DNA of 64,000 nucleotides from contig NZ_JAKYXC010000010.1 in NCBI RefSeq assembly GCF_022538185.1, positions 186,001-250,000 on the forward strand, given 5' to 3'. The notes under the pieces were generated by a model. It was not told where the DNA came from, did no database searches, and saw only the letters and a program-made list of their open reading frames with translations. The DNA comes from Microbacterium sp. CFH 31415. GTDB taxonomy: Bacteria > Actinomycetota > Actinomycetes > Actinomycetales > Microbacteriaceae. The position numbers and the translations under genes are program-made. Each line of letters begins with the position of its first letter. Position 1 is the first letter of the stretch. Below are positions 23,237 through 30,996 of this stretch, piece after piece.

Positions 23237-24649
23237 GTGACCTCCGAACCCGGACGCCGCGAACGCGCCACGATCGCCGTCCTCGCACTGAGCGGCATGC
23301 TGTCGTCGCTGCAGTTCACCCTCATGGTCCCGGCACTCCCCGACGTGCCCGCTGCTCTCGGAGTCAGCGCGAACGACGCCTCCTGGGTCGTGACGATCAC
23401 CTTGCTCGCGGGGACCGTCGGCACTCCCATCGTCACCCGGATGGCGGACATGTACGGCCGCCGGCGGCTGCTCCTCATCTGCCTGGCCCTGCTGGCAGCC
23501 GGCTCCGCCCTCGCCGCCGTCGGAATGACGTTCCCCACGGTGCTCGTCGGCCGCGCGCTGCAGGGGTTCTCCGCCTCGATCGTGCCCATCGGCATCAGCC
23601 TGATGCGCGATTCGATGAGCCGCGACCGTGCGGTGGGCGGCATCGCCCTCATGAGCGGCACCGTCGGCATCGGCTCGGCTCTAGGGCTGCCCCTCTCCGG
23701 CGTGCTGGGCTCGGTCGGCGGGCTCGCCGCCATCTTCTTTTTCTCCGCGGGAGCCGCTGCTCTCTTCGTCCCGCTCGTCTGGCGGATAGTCCCCGAGTCT
23801 CCTGTCCTCGAGCGTGAGCGGTTCGACCTGACCGGCGCCCTGCTGCTGTCGGCCGGACTGACGGCCCTGCTCCTCGCGATCTCGAAGGGCTTCGTGTGGG
23901 GCTGGACCAGCCCCCCGATCCTCGGATGCGCCCTCGTCTTCGTGGTGGCGATCGCCGCGTGGATCCCTCTCCAGCTGCGCAGCCCGTCGCCGATCGTCGA
24001 TCTGCGAACCTCGCTCCGCCGCCAGGTCCTACTGACCAACGTCGCCGCGTTGTTCGTCACATTCGGCATGTTCGCCAACCACCTGCTCACCACGCATGAG
24101 GCGCGGGCGCCGATCGAGAGCGGCGCCGGGCTCGGGCTCCCCACGATTCTGGGCGGCCTCACAATGCTGCCCTCGGCTCTCGCAATGGTGGGGCTGACAC
24201 CGGTCGCCGCGCGAATGCTGCGGCGCCGCGGCGGCCGGGAGACCCTGATGCTCGGCTCGGCGATCATCACGCTGGCTTTCGTCTTCCGCCTGCTCGTGCA
24301 CGACGGAGTCGTCGCGGTCGTCCTGGGAGCGTTCCTCGTGGGGATCGGCACCGCGTTCGCCTTCGCGGCGATGCCGACCCTCATCAGCGATGCCGTGCCG
24401 CGCGACGAGCTCGCCGCCGCCAACGGACTCAATTCGCTGGTGCGTTCGCTGTCGGGCGCGGTGACGAGCTCGCTCTTCGCGATGGTCATCGCCTCGATGC
24501 CGTGGCCGGGCAGCCCTGAATTCATCTCAGGCGACGGCCTCGCCGTCGCGTTCGCAGTGACGGCGGCGGCGACTGCGGTCGGCACGGCGATCGCATTCTT
24601 CCTCCCCCGCCCGCCTCGACTCGCCCAGGAAGCAGCAGTACTCGCATGA
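23237..24649 (+). CDS. MFS transporter, DHA2-like drug/solute exporter
   Basis: A 470-residue major-facilitator protein with many hydrophobic helices. Helix 1 is LALSGMLSSLQFTLMVPAL, the loop between helices 2 and 3 carries the MFS motif MADMYGRRRLL, and helix 5 holds the exporter-type motif GTVGIGSALGLPLSG. Length and motifs suggest the DHA2 family of proton-driven exporters, which may have up to 14 helices. The GTG at 23237 follows AGGAG by eight bases. ATGA overlap with the flavin oxidoreductase downstream links it to the catabolic island, so it could move a substrate or an over-accumulated intermediate. Confidence 0.85.
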   Translation: MTSEPGRRERATIAVLALSGMLSSLQFTLMVPALPDVPAALGVSANDASWVVTITLLAGTVGTPIVTRMADMYGRRRLLLICLALLAAGSALAAVGMTFPTVLVGRALQGFSASIVPIGISLMRDSMSRDRAVGGIALMSGTVGIGSALGLPLSGVLGSVGGLAAIFFFSAGAAALFVPLVWRIVPESPVLERERFDLTGALLLSAGLTALLLAISKGFVWGWTSPPILGCALVFVVAIAAWIPLQLRSPSPIVDLRTSLRRQVLLTNVAALFVTFGMFANHLLTTHEARAPIESGAGLGLPTILGGLTMLPSALAMVGLTPVAARMLRRRGGRETLMLGSAIITLAFVFRLLVHDGVVAVVLGAFLVGIGTAFAFAAMPTLISDAVPRDELAAANGLNSLVRSLSGAVTSSLFAMVIASMPWPGSPEFISGDGLAVAFAVTAAATAVGTAIAFFLPRPPRLAQEAAVLA

Positions 24650-25818
24650 GCCCGAAGTCAGCCGCACTGTTCCAGCCGCTCACGCTGAGCGGCGTCACTC
24701 TTCCGAATCGCATCGGCGTCTCGCCGATGTGCATGTACGGAGCAACCAATGGCCATGCGGCGGACATGCATCTCATCCATCTTGGGCGCTTCGCCATGGG
24801 CGGCGCGGGCCTCGTGCTGGTCGAGGCGACCGCGATCGAGCCGCGCGGACGCATCTCGCACCACGACCTCGGGCTGTGGGCGGACTCGCACATTGCACCC
24901 CTCCGGCGGATCGCCGATGCGCTCCGGGCGGAGGGCACAGTCCCCGGCATCCAGCTCGCGCACGCTGGTCGACGCGCTTCGGTGCGCGAACCATGGCGCG
25001 CGGGCGCCCCGCTGGACGAGACTGATGCCGCGGCCGGATCGCCGCCCTGGCAGACAGTCGCTCCCTCGGCGGTGGAGCCCGGCCCGGGATGGCCGCGCCC
25101 GAGAGCGCTGACCGCAGCCGAGATCCGCACTTCGATCGACGAATGGGCGGCGGCCGCGCGGCGTGCGGTCGAGGCGGGCTTCGACGTCGTCGAGCTGCAC
25201 GGCGCGCATGGGTATCTGCTGCACCAGTTCGTCTCGCCCCTGTCCAACCTGCGCGACGACGAGTGGGGAGGCGACGACGAGCGCCGCCTCCGGTACCCGC
25301 TCGAGGTCGTTCGGGCGGTGCGGGCCGAGATCGGCGACCGCGCGCTCCTGTACCGGGTGTCGTCGATCGACGGCCCGGAGGGAGGCCGCCGGATCGAGGA
25401 GACGGTCGCATTCGCGCACCGTCTGCGCGCGGAGGGCGTGGACCTCGTGGATGCGTCGTCCGGCGGGCTCTCCACCGACCGCTCCCGTGACCTCCGTGTT
25501 CGGCGCACGTTCGGGTATCACGCCGACTTCTCGCGCTCCGTCCGGGAGGCCGGGGCCGGCCCGGTGGCGACGACCGGATACATCGTGGACGCGGAGCAGG
25601 CCGCCATGCTGGTCGAGAACGGTGACACAGATCTCCTGCTGCTCGGTCGCGAGATGCTCGACGACCCCAACTGGCCGCAGCACGCGCGACGCCGGCTCGA
25701 TGCCGAGGAAGCCGCACACTGGCACCCGCGGTTCGGCAGCGCGATCGTTCCGAGACTGGGCAGCCTCCAGCGGCTCGTCGAACGGGGAGAAGGCCCGCTC
25801 GCCCGGTTCGGCCGCTGA
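24646..25818 (+). CDS. Old Yellow Enzyme, YqjM-like NADH:flavin oxidoreductase
   Basis: A 390-residue single-domain FMN enzyme of the thermophilic-like (YqjM) class: SPMCMYGA at residues 26-33 carries the Cys that tunes FMN in this class, QLAHAGRRAS has the His/Arg region, and ELHGAHGYLLHQFVSPLSN is the barrel signature. It reduces activated carbon-carbon double bonds (enones, unsaturated esters) with NAD(P)H. ATGA overlap with the MFS gene; convergent with the SnoaL-like gene seven bases on. It differs from the larger Fe-S enzyme at 15018, so the island has two separate ene-reductases. Confidence 0.88.
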   Translation: MSPKSAALFQPLTLSGVTLPNRIGVSPMCMYGATNGHAADMHLIHLGRFAMGGAGLVLVEATAIEPRGRISHHDLGLWADSHIAPLRRIADALRAEGTVPGIQLAHAGRRASVREPWRAGAPLDETDAAAGSPPWQTVAPSAVEPGPGWPRPRALTAAEIRTSIDEWAAAARRAVEAGFDVVELHGAHGYLLHQFVSPLSNLRDDEWGGDDERRLRYPLEVVRAVRAEIGDRALLYRVSSIDGPEGGRRIEETVAFAHRLRAEGVDLVDASSGGLSTDRSRDLRVRRTFGYHADFSRSVREAGAGPVATTGYIVDAEQAAMLVENGDTDLLLLGREMLDDPNWPQHARRRLDAEEAAHWHPRFGSAIVPRLGSLQRLVERGEGPLARFGR

Positions 25819-25824
25819 CCGGGG

Positions 25825-26295
25825 TCAGCGGCGGTCGAACAGGCGCGGCACGCCGCGGCTACCGTCGAGGAGCGCGTTCGTGCGGCGGCGCACCCGCCAG
25901 CCGCCGTGGCCGCGCTCGAGCTCCCAGCGGTTGGCGGACAGCCGCTCTACGCGCCAGCTCTCACCGCTGCGCAGAACCAGCATCGAGTGGTTGACGGCGA
26001 CCGCCGAGTCGCCGTCGATCTCAACCCGTGGGCTCGTGAGAATGTGTCCGCATCCCGCCTCGACGTAGGCGCGATGGCCGGGCAGGTCGACCAGCTGTGC
26101 GACCTCCTGCCCCTCGAGCGTCACGGAGTCGAATGCGTATGCCCCGTCCTCCGCCCACAGCTCGGCGAGCGACTGGCCGTCGAGGGAGTCGACCGCCGGA
26201 CCGTAGCGCGAGACGAGGTCGATTATCGCCAGGCGATCCTCCACCGCGCGCAGGCGCGCCTCGAGGTCGGCCATCCGCTCCTCGCCCACGCTCAC
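25825..26295 (-). CDS. SnoaL-like (NTF2-fold) protein
   Basis: A 156-residue SnoaL-like protein with a coiled opening (MADLEARLRAVEDRLAI) leading into DLVSRYGPAVDSLDGQ, then LAELWAEDGAYAFD and the barrel strand SWRVERLSANRWEL. It resembles SnoaL_4-type proteins found near ring-modifying enzymes. The GTG at 26295 overlaps the stop of the preceding gene (GTGA); an ATG at 26274 with GAGGAG close by is an alternative seven codons in. Transcribed with the EthD-like gene under operator candidate 7. Function unknown; no catalytic residues can be named. Confidence 0.7.
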   Translation of the reverse strand: MSVGEERMADLEARLRAVEDRLAIIDLVSRYGPAVDSLDGQSLAELWAEDGAYAFDSVTLEGQEVAQLVDLPGHRAYVEAGCGHILTSPRVEIDGDSAVAVNHSMLVLRSGESWRVERLSANRWELERGHGGWRVRRRTNALLDGSRGVPRLFDRR

Positions 26296-27065
26296 CAGTC
26301 CTGCCATGGGTTGATCGTTGTGAGCGGACCGGACATCAGCACTTCCTCTGCCGTGGAGGCCTCCGGGTCGGCCGCGGCATCCAGCTGTTGCGTCGTCCGC
26401 GCGATCTCGGATGACGCCTCCAGGGGGTCGCCGTCGAGGTAGGCGAGCCGGATGCGCAGCGACTGCGGGACGATGGTGTCGTCGCCCGCGAGGGGCAGCG
26501 ACGAGTGCTGCTGGGGGAACGCGAAGGAAAAAGTCCACGCGCCGGCGACGCCGTCCAGGCGCAGCAGCTCCGGAATGAGCTCGCGGTCCTCCCACCGGAA
26601 CCGCTCGTGGGCGGCCAGGCCGTGGTGATCCGCGTAGCGGCTCATCGTGAAGTGGATGCCGCGGTTGGGCCTGAACGGCAGCACCTCGGCACCTACGCCG
26701 ATGCGCGGCGCCGCATGGCCCGCCACCGGCCGGAAGAAGCCGAGGAACGGACGGCTGACGCCGGGGATGATGGGGCCGCGCCCCCACTGGAACGAGTCCT
26801 CTCCCAACCTGGTCCAGGCCCTCACGCTCTCGTCGACCGGCTGCCGGAACCAGTACATCGCGACGTAGTCGACGCCGGCGAACTCCGCGGACGCCGACCC
26901 GTGATCCTTCAGGCCGTCACGCCGCGCCCACCGGTCACCCCAGGCGACGCCCGGGAGGGCGAGGTTCTCGGGCCGGTGATCCAGCTGGTGCCACTCGTTG
27001 TAGGCACGGTGGACCGTCGGGTCCGTGAGCTCCACGAACGAGAAGAATGCGAGGTCTGCGAACAT
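26292..27065 (-). CDS. Uncharacterised EthD-like/dimeric alpha-beta barrel protein
   Basis: A 257-residue protein I cannot name with certainty. The N-terminal segment FFSFVELTDPTVHRAYNEWH and LDHRPENLALPGVAWGDRW resembles EthD-type dimeric alpha/beta barrels, in which a His in the H(A/R)P segment is conserved, and a second similar unit seems to follow (RGIHFTMSRY to RELIPELLRLDGVAGAW). It may therefore be a tandem of two ferredoxin-like repeats. The ATG at 27065 follows GGGGAG. The best-supported context is the island regulon: operator candidate 7 begins 17 bases upstream. A role as a small accessory or decarboxylase-like enzyme is speculation. Confidence 0.6.
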   Translation of the reverse strand: MFADLAFFSFVELTDPTVHRAYNEWHQLDHRPENLALPGVAWGDRWARRDGLKDHGSASAEFAGVDYVAMYWFRQPVDESVRAWTRLGEDSFQWGRGPIIPGVSRPFLGFFRPVAGHAAPRIGVGAEVLPFRPNRGIHFTMSRYADHHGLAAHERFRWEDRELIPELLRLDGVAGAWTFSFAFPQQHSSLPLAGDDTIVPQSLRIRLAYLDGDPLEASSEIARTTQQLDAAADPEASTAEEVLMSGPLTTINPWQDW

Positions 27066-27081
27066 GGCGACTCCCCATTGA

Positions 27082-27105
27082 GTAACAAAGCGCTTGCTTG
27101 GTTAC
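27082..27105. promoter_or_regulatory. Operator candidate 7, extended palindrome
   Basis: GTAACAAAGCGC followed by TTGCTTGGTTAC: the 24-base stretch matches its own reverse complement at nine of twelve paired positions, the longest symmetric copy. The 18-base core is 27085-27102. It lies just upstream of the EthD-like gene and is the right boundary of the regulon as seen here. Confidence 0.65.
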
Positions 27106-27148
27106 GCTAGCAGGTCATTCGCACACCGCGCACTCGTGCGCCCTCGCC

Positions 27149-28333
27149 TTACGCCTCCCAGCGCCGGATCAGCGCCGCCAGCGCCTGGCCGCCGCCGATG
27201 CACATCGTCACCACGGCGTACTCGAGGTCGCGGCGCTGCAGGTCCAGCGCGGCGCGAACGGTGAGGATCGCGCCCGTCGCACCGACGGCATGCCCGAGCG
27301 CAATCGCGCCGCCGTACGGATTGACGCGCGCGGGGTCCAGTCCCGCATCGCGGATCACGGCGACCGCCTGGGCAGCGAACGCCTCGTTCAGCTCGATCAC
27401 ATCGACGTCGGCCGCCGTGAGACCCGTCTGCGCCCACAGCCGCTCGAGCGCGTACACCGGGGCGTAGCCCATGAACTCGGGCTCGTTGCCAGCGGTCGCC
27501 ACTGCCTCGATCGTCGCCAGTGCGGGCAGCCCCTGCGCGCGCACGTCGGCCTCGCGCATGAGCACGGTAGCCCCGGCGCCGTCGTTGATCCCCGATGCGT
27601 TGCCTGCGGTGACCGACCCGTCCTTCTGGAACGCCGGACGCAGCCCCGCGAGTGTCTCGAGCGTCGTCCCCGGCTTCGGGTGCTCGTCGACGGAGACCTC
27701 GACCGGCTTGCGGCCGGACGTCGTCACCGTCACGATCTCCTCCGCGAACGCGGCCCTCGCGGCATCCGTCGCAGCCCGTCGCTGGCTCTCCACGGCGAAC
27801 TCGTCCTGCTCGGCCCGCGAGACGCCGTACTTCGCCGCGACGTTCTCGGCGGTCACGCCCATATGCGTGCCCGAGAACGGATCGGTCAGCATCGCCACCG
27901 TCCCGTCGACCAAGGTGCGGTCGCCGAGCCTGTCGTTGAAGCGGGCGTTGAAGTCGTAGAAGGGCATCCGCGTCATGTTCTCGTCGCCGCCGGCGACGAT
28001 GACGTCGGCGCCACCCCACAGCAGCTCCTGTGCGCCCGACCAGATCGCCTGCAGTCCCGACCCGCAGAGTCGGTTGACCGTGAGGGCGGGCGTGCGCACC
28101 GGCATCCCGGCCGCCAAGGCGACTCGGCGCGCGTTGTAGGCGTCACCGGCCACCTGGCCGATGCAGCCCATCACGACCTCGTCGACCTGGTCCGCGCCGA
28201 GTCCCGCCCGGCGCAGTGCCTCCACCACGGCGGCAGCGCCGAGCTCGTGGGCGGGAGTGTCACGGAACACTCCGCCGAAGCTGCCCACCGGGGTGCGGGC
28301 ACCGGCGACGATGGCGACCTTCTCACGAGTCAT
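27149..28333 (-). CDS. Acetyl-CoA acetyltransferase/3-ketoacyl-CoA thiolase
   Basis: A 394-residue classical thiolase. The acyl-accepting Cys90 lies in NRLCGSG, the late His in GHAVGATGA, and the second Cys in CIGGGQ, so the full catalytic set is present. It cleaves 3-ketoacyl-CoA to acetyl-CoA and a shortened acyl-CoA, or condenses two acyl-CoAs. This contrasts with the Ltp2-like gene at 6728, which belongs to the retro-aldolase group. The ATG is preceded by AAGGAG about ten bases upstream. No palindrome copy stands in front of it, so it may be controlled separately or with the following thioesterase. Confidence 0.92.
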   Translation of the reverse strand: MTREKVAIVAGARTPVGSFGGVFRDTPAHELGAAAVVEALRRAGLGADQVDEVVMGCIGQVAGDAYNARRVALAAGMPVRTPALTVNRLCGSGLQAIWSGAQELLWGGADVIVAGGDENMTRMPFYDFNARFNDRLGDRTLVDGTVAMLTDPFSGTHMGVTAENVAAKYGVSRAEQDEFAVESQRRAATDAARAAFAEEIVTVTTSGRKPVEVSVDEHPKPGTTLETLAGLRPAFQKDGSVTAGNASGINDGAGATVLMREADVRAQGLPALATIEAVATAGNEPEFMGYAPVYALERLWAQTGLTAADVDVIELNEAFAAQAVAVIRDAGLDPARVNPYGGAIALGHAVGATGAILTVRAALDLQRRDLEYAVVTMCIGGGQALAALIRRWEA

Positions 28334-28422
28334 ACGGGCAGTTCTCCTTCAGTCCAGGCTCTTGCAGTAGCCGCGCGGTCCGCGCGCGACGGAGTGAGTC
28401 GAATGGATGCCGCCGCTCACCC

Positions 28423-28878
28423 TCAGCCCCGCTCCCCCGGCGTTCCATAGGTCGAGCGCTGCTCGATCACGGCGAGCGTGCAGCGCGAGATGCAGGCCAG
28501 CCGCCCCGCGTCGTCGACGATGCGCACCTCCCACACCTGCGACCGGCGGCCGATCGCGGCGGGCGTCGCCGTCGCGGTCACCCACCCGGCGAAAACCGGA
28601 CGGATGTGGTTGGCATTGATCTCCTGGCCGACGACGTGGAACCGCTCACGGTCCACCGCCAGGTAGCCCGCCCACGATGCGAGCGTCTCGGCCAGGGCGA
28701 CCGACGCGCCGCCGTGCAGGACGCCCGCCGGCTGGACGGAGCGCCGGTCCACCGGCATCCGTCCCACCAGCGCGTCGTCGCGGACCTCGACGATCTCGAT
28801 GCCGAGGTTCTCGATGAGCGTGCCCGTGGCCATCGCCGTGAGGTCGATCCCCGAGACGTCGCCGAACCACAGGCTCAC
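28423..28878 (-). CDS. PaaI-family hotdog thioesterase
   Basis: A 151-residue hotdog thioesterase with the PaaI signature VLHGGASVALAETLASWAG near residue 53 and GQEINANHIRPVFAG following. It hydrolyses small acyl-CoAs (hydroxyphenylacetyl-CoA or similar in the type enzyme). The start is GTG 28878, four bases behind the end of prpC, so it is probably co-transcribed with prpDBC. That placement suggests a role in freeing CoA when short acyl-CoAs accumulate (inference). Confidence 0.8.
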   Translation of the reverse strand: MSLWFGDVSGIDLTAMATGTLIENLGIEIVEVRDDALVGRMPVDRRSVQPAGVLHGGASVALAETLASWAGYLAVDRERFHVVGQEINANHIRPVFAGWVTATATPAAIGRRSQVWEVRIVDDAGRLACISRCTLAVIEQRSTYGTPGERG

Positions 28879-28882
28879 GGCG

Positions 28883-30073
28883 TCACCCCGCGGCTTCCTC
28901 TTGGCGCTCGGCGGCGGCGAGCTCCGCCTCGTCGGGCACGTAGCCCTCGATGTGGCGCTCGTCGGGGCCGTTGTACGCGGACAGCGGGCGAATGAGCGCG
29001 TTGGATGCGGCCTGCTCCATGATGTGCGCGGTCCAGCCGGTCACCCGCGCCGCCACGAAGAGCGGCGTGAACGTCAGCGTGTCGAAGCCCATGAGGTTGT
29101 AGGCCGGACCCGACGGGTAGTCGAGGTTCGGGTAGATGCCCTTGCGGCTGACGAACTCCGACTCGAGGGTGTCGTAGAGCGCGGCGACATCGGGCCGGTC
29201 GTAGTGCTCGACGAGCGTGTCGAGCGCCTTCTTCATCGTCGGCACGCGCGAGTCGCCCTTCTTGTAGACGCGGTGCCCGAAGCCCATGATCTTGCGCTTC
29301 TCCGCGAGCGCCTCGTCGAGCCACGGCCCCACCTTCTCGGCCGTGCCGATCTCGTCGAAGATGTGCAGGACGGCCTCGTTGGCGCCGCCGTGCAGCGGAC
29401 CCTTGAGCGCGCCGATCGCACCGACGACGGCCGAGTACAGGTCGCTCAGGGTCGACGTGACCACGCGGGCGGTGAACGTCGAGGCGTTGAAGGAGTGCTC
29501 AGCGTAAAGGATCATCGACCGGTTGAACGCATCGACGACGACCTCGTCAGCTTCTTCGCCGAACGTCATCCACAGGAAGTTGGCCGCGTAGTCGAGGTCG
29601 TTGCGCGGGGCGATCGGCTGCTGACCACGGCGGCGGCGCTGGCCGTATGCGACGATCGCCGGGAGGACGGCGAACAGACGGATGCTGCGCGCGAGGTTGT
29701 CGTCGGCGCTGCCGCTGGCGTCGAGCACCGAGCCGATGCCCGCCATGTCGCGCGCGCCGATCAGGCTCACGGCGGTGCGCACTTCGTCCATAGGGTGGGC
29801 GTCGACGGGGACCAGGTCGATGGCGGCGCGCACGTCCGGCGGCAGCGCGCGGTAGGACCGCTCGGTGGCGCGCAGGTGCGCGAGCTCGACCTCGGTCGGC
29901 AGCTCGCCGTGCCAGAGCAGATACGCGACCGCCTCGAACGGCTGGGTGGAGGCGAGCTCCTGCACGGGGTATCCCCGGTACAACAGCGAGTTCGTCTCAG
30001 GGTTGACCTTCGAGACCGCCGTGTAGTCGACGACGACACCGGCAAGGCCCTTCTTGATGTCGGGTTCGGTCAT
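28883..30073 (-). CDS. prpC: 2-methylcitrate synthase
   Basis: A 396-residue type II-like short citrate synthase. LYAEHSFNASTFTARV, GPLHGGANEAV and MGFGHRVYK contain the His and neighbouring residues of the citrate-synthase active site. Its place behind prpD and prpB identifies it as the methylcitrate synthase that condenses propionyl-CoA with oxaloacetate; plain citrate synthase activity may also exist. The ATG follows AAGGAG at the usual distance. Since the aldolase encoded at 6728 is expected to give propionyl-CoA, this is the probable entry point of that carbon into central metabolism. Confidence 0.92.
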   Translation of the reverse strand: MTEPDIKKGLAGVVVDYTAVSKVNPETNSLLYRGYPVQELASTQPFEAVAYLLWHGELPTEVELAHLRATERSYRALPPDVRAAIDLVPVDAHPMDEVRTAVSLIGARDMAGIGSVLDASGSADDNLARSIRLFAVLPAIVAYGQRRRRGQQPIAPRNDLDYAANFLWMTFGEEADEVVVDAFNRSMILYAEHSFNASTFTARVVTSTLSDLYSAVVGAIGALKGPLHGGANEAVLHIFDEIGTAEKVGPWLDEALAEKRKIMGFGHRVYKKGDSRVPTMKKALDTLVEHYDRPDVAALYDTLESEFVSRKGIYPNLDYPSGPAYNLMGFDTLTFTPLFVAARVTGWTAHIMEQAASNALIRPLSAYNGPDERHIEGYVPDEAELAAAERQEEAAG

Positions 30074-30096
30074 GACTGCTCCTTCGGGTCAGTGAC

Positions 30097-30996
30097 TCAG
30101 CGCTGGATCTGGAAGTTGAAGACGTCCTGGTCGAAGTGGTTGTACTGCTCGTAGTCGATCAGGTCGTACAGATCGGCGCGGTGCTGCATCTCGCCGAGCT
30201 TCGAGGTCAGGTGCCCCTCGCCTGAGAGCGTATCGAGAGCGCGGGATGCCGCACCCATCGCGATCCGCAGCAGCGAGACGGGCCAGATCACGATGTTGAC
30301 GCCGGCACTGCGCAGCTGCTCGGTCGAAAAGAGGTCGCTCTTGCCGAACTCGGTCATGTTCGCGAGGATCGGCACGTCCAGCGCGGCCCGCATCGCCTCG
30401 AACTCGCCCAGGTCGCGCATGGCCTCCGGGAAGATGGCATCGGCGCCGGCATCCACCAGCGCCTTCGCGCGGTCGATCGCGGCATCCATCCCATCGACCG
30501 CGCGGATGTCGGTGCGCGCCATGATCAGGAAGTTCGGGTCGCGACGCGCGTCGACGGCGGCCCGGATGCGCTTGACGGCGGTGTCCTCGTCGACGACGGA
30601 CTTGCCGTCGAGGTGGCCGCAGCGCTTCGGGTTGATCTGGTCCTCGATATGCGTTCCGGCGAGCCCGGCGTCTTCGAGCGTCTGGATCGTGCGGGCGACG
30701 TTCATGGGCTCGCCGAAGCCGGTGTCGGCGTCGATGATCGCCGGCAGGTCGGTCATGCGCGCGATCTGCTGCCCCCGGCCGGCCACCTCGGTGAGGGTCG
30801 TGAGCCCGATGTCGGGCAGTCCGAGATCGGCGGACAGCACGGCACCCGAGATGTAGACGCCCTCGAAGCCCTTGCGCTCGATGAGGCGCGCGCTGAGCGG
30901 GTTGAATGCGCCGGGGAACCGGAGCAGCTCACCCGAGGCGAGCCGCTCGCGGAGCAGGCGCCGCTTCTCGGCGGCCGTCACGCCGGAGTACAGCAT
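30097..30996 (-). CDS. prpB: 2-methylisocitrate lyase
   Basis: A 299-residue isocitrate-lyase-superfamily barrel. The catalytic loop KRCGHLDGK (Cys near residue 126) and the metal motif DADTGFGE identify methylisocitrate lyase, which yields pyruvate and succinate. Its ATG at 30996 overlaps the TGA of prpD by one base (TGATG). The C-terminal YDLIDYEQYNHFD is usual for PrpB. Shorter than glyoxylate-cycle isocitrate lyase, as expected. Confidence 0.95.
   Translation of the reverse strand: MLYSGVTAAEKRRLLRERLASGELLRFPGAFNPLSARLIERKGFEGVYISGAVLSADLGLPDIGLTTLTEVAGRGQQIARMTDLPAIIDADTGFGEPMNVARTIQTLEDAGLAGTHIEDQINPKRCGHLDGKSVVDEDTAVKRIRAAVDARRDPNFLIMARTDIRAVDGMDAAIDRAKALVDAGADAIFPEAMRDLGEFEAMRAALDVPILANMTEFGKSDLFSTEQLRSAGVNIVIWPVSLLRIAMGAASRALDTLSGEGHLTSKLGEMQHRADLYDLIDYEQYNHFDQDVFNFQIQR

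Noticed and set aside
3687-27065. Calling the island a steroid-degradation cluster
   Set aside because: Side-chain-type genes are present but no ketosteroid dehydrogenase, hydroxylase, extradiol dioxygenase or other ring gene is seen, so only the chemistry of the side chain can be suggested.
354-27102. Assigning the island palindrome to KstR2 or KstR
   Set aside because: The known KstR2 pattern has CAAG and CTTG two bases apart, whereas here six bases separate them; KstR uses AAC-GTT. No gene for either is in the window.
27128-27141. GCGCACTCGTGCGC as a terminator
   Set aside because: The stem is only six pairs with a two-base loop, too tight to form well, and there is no T-run.
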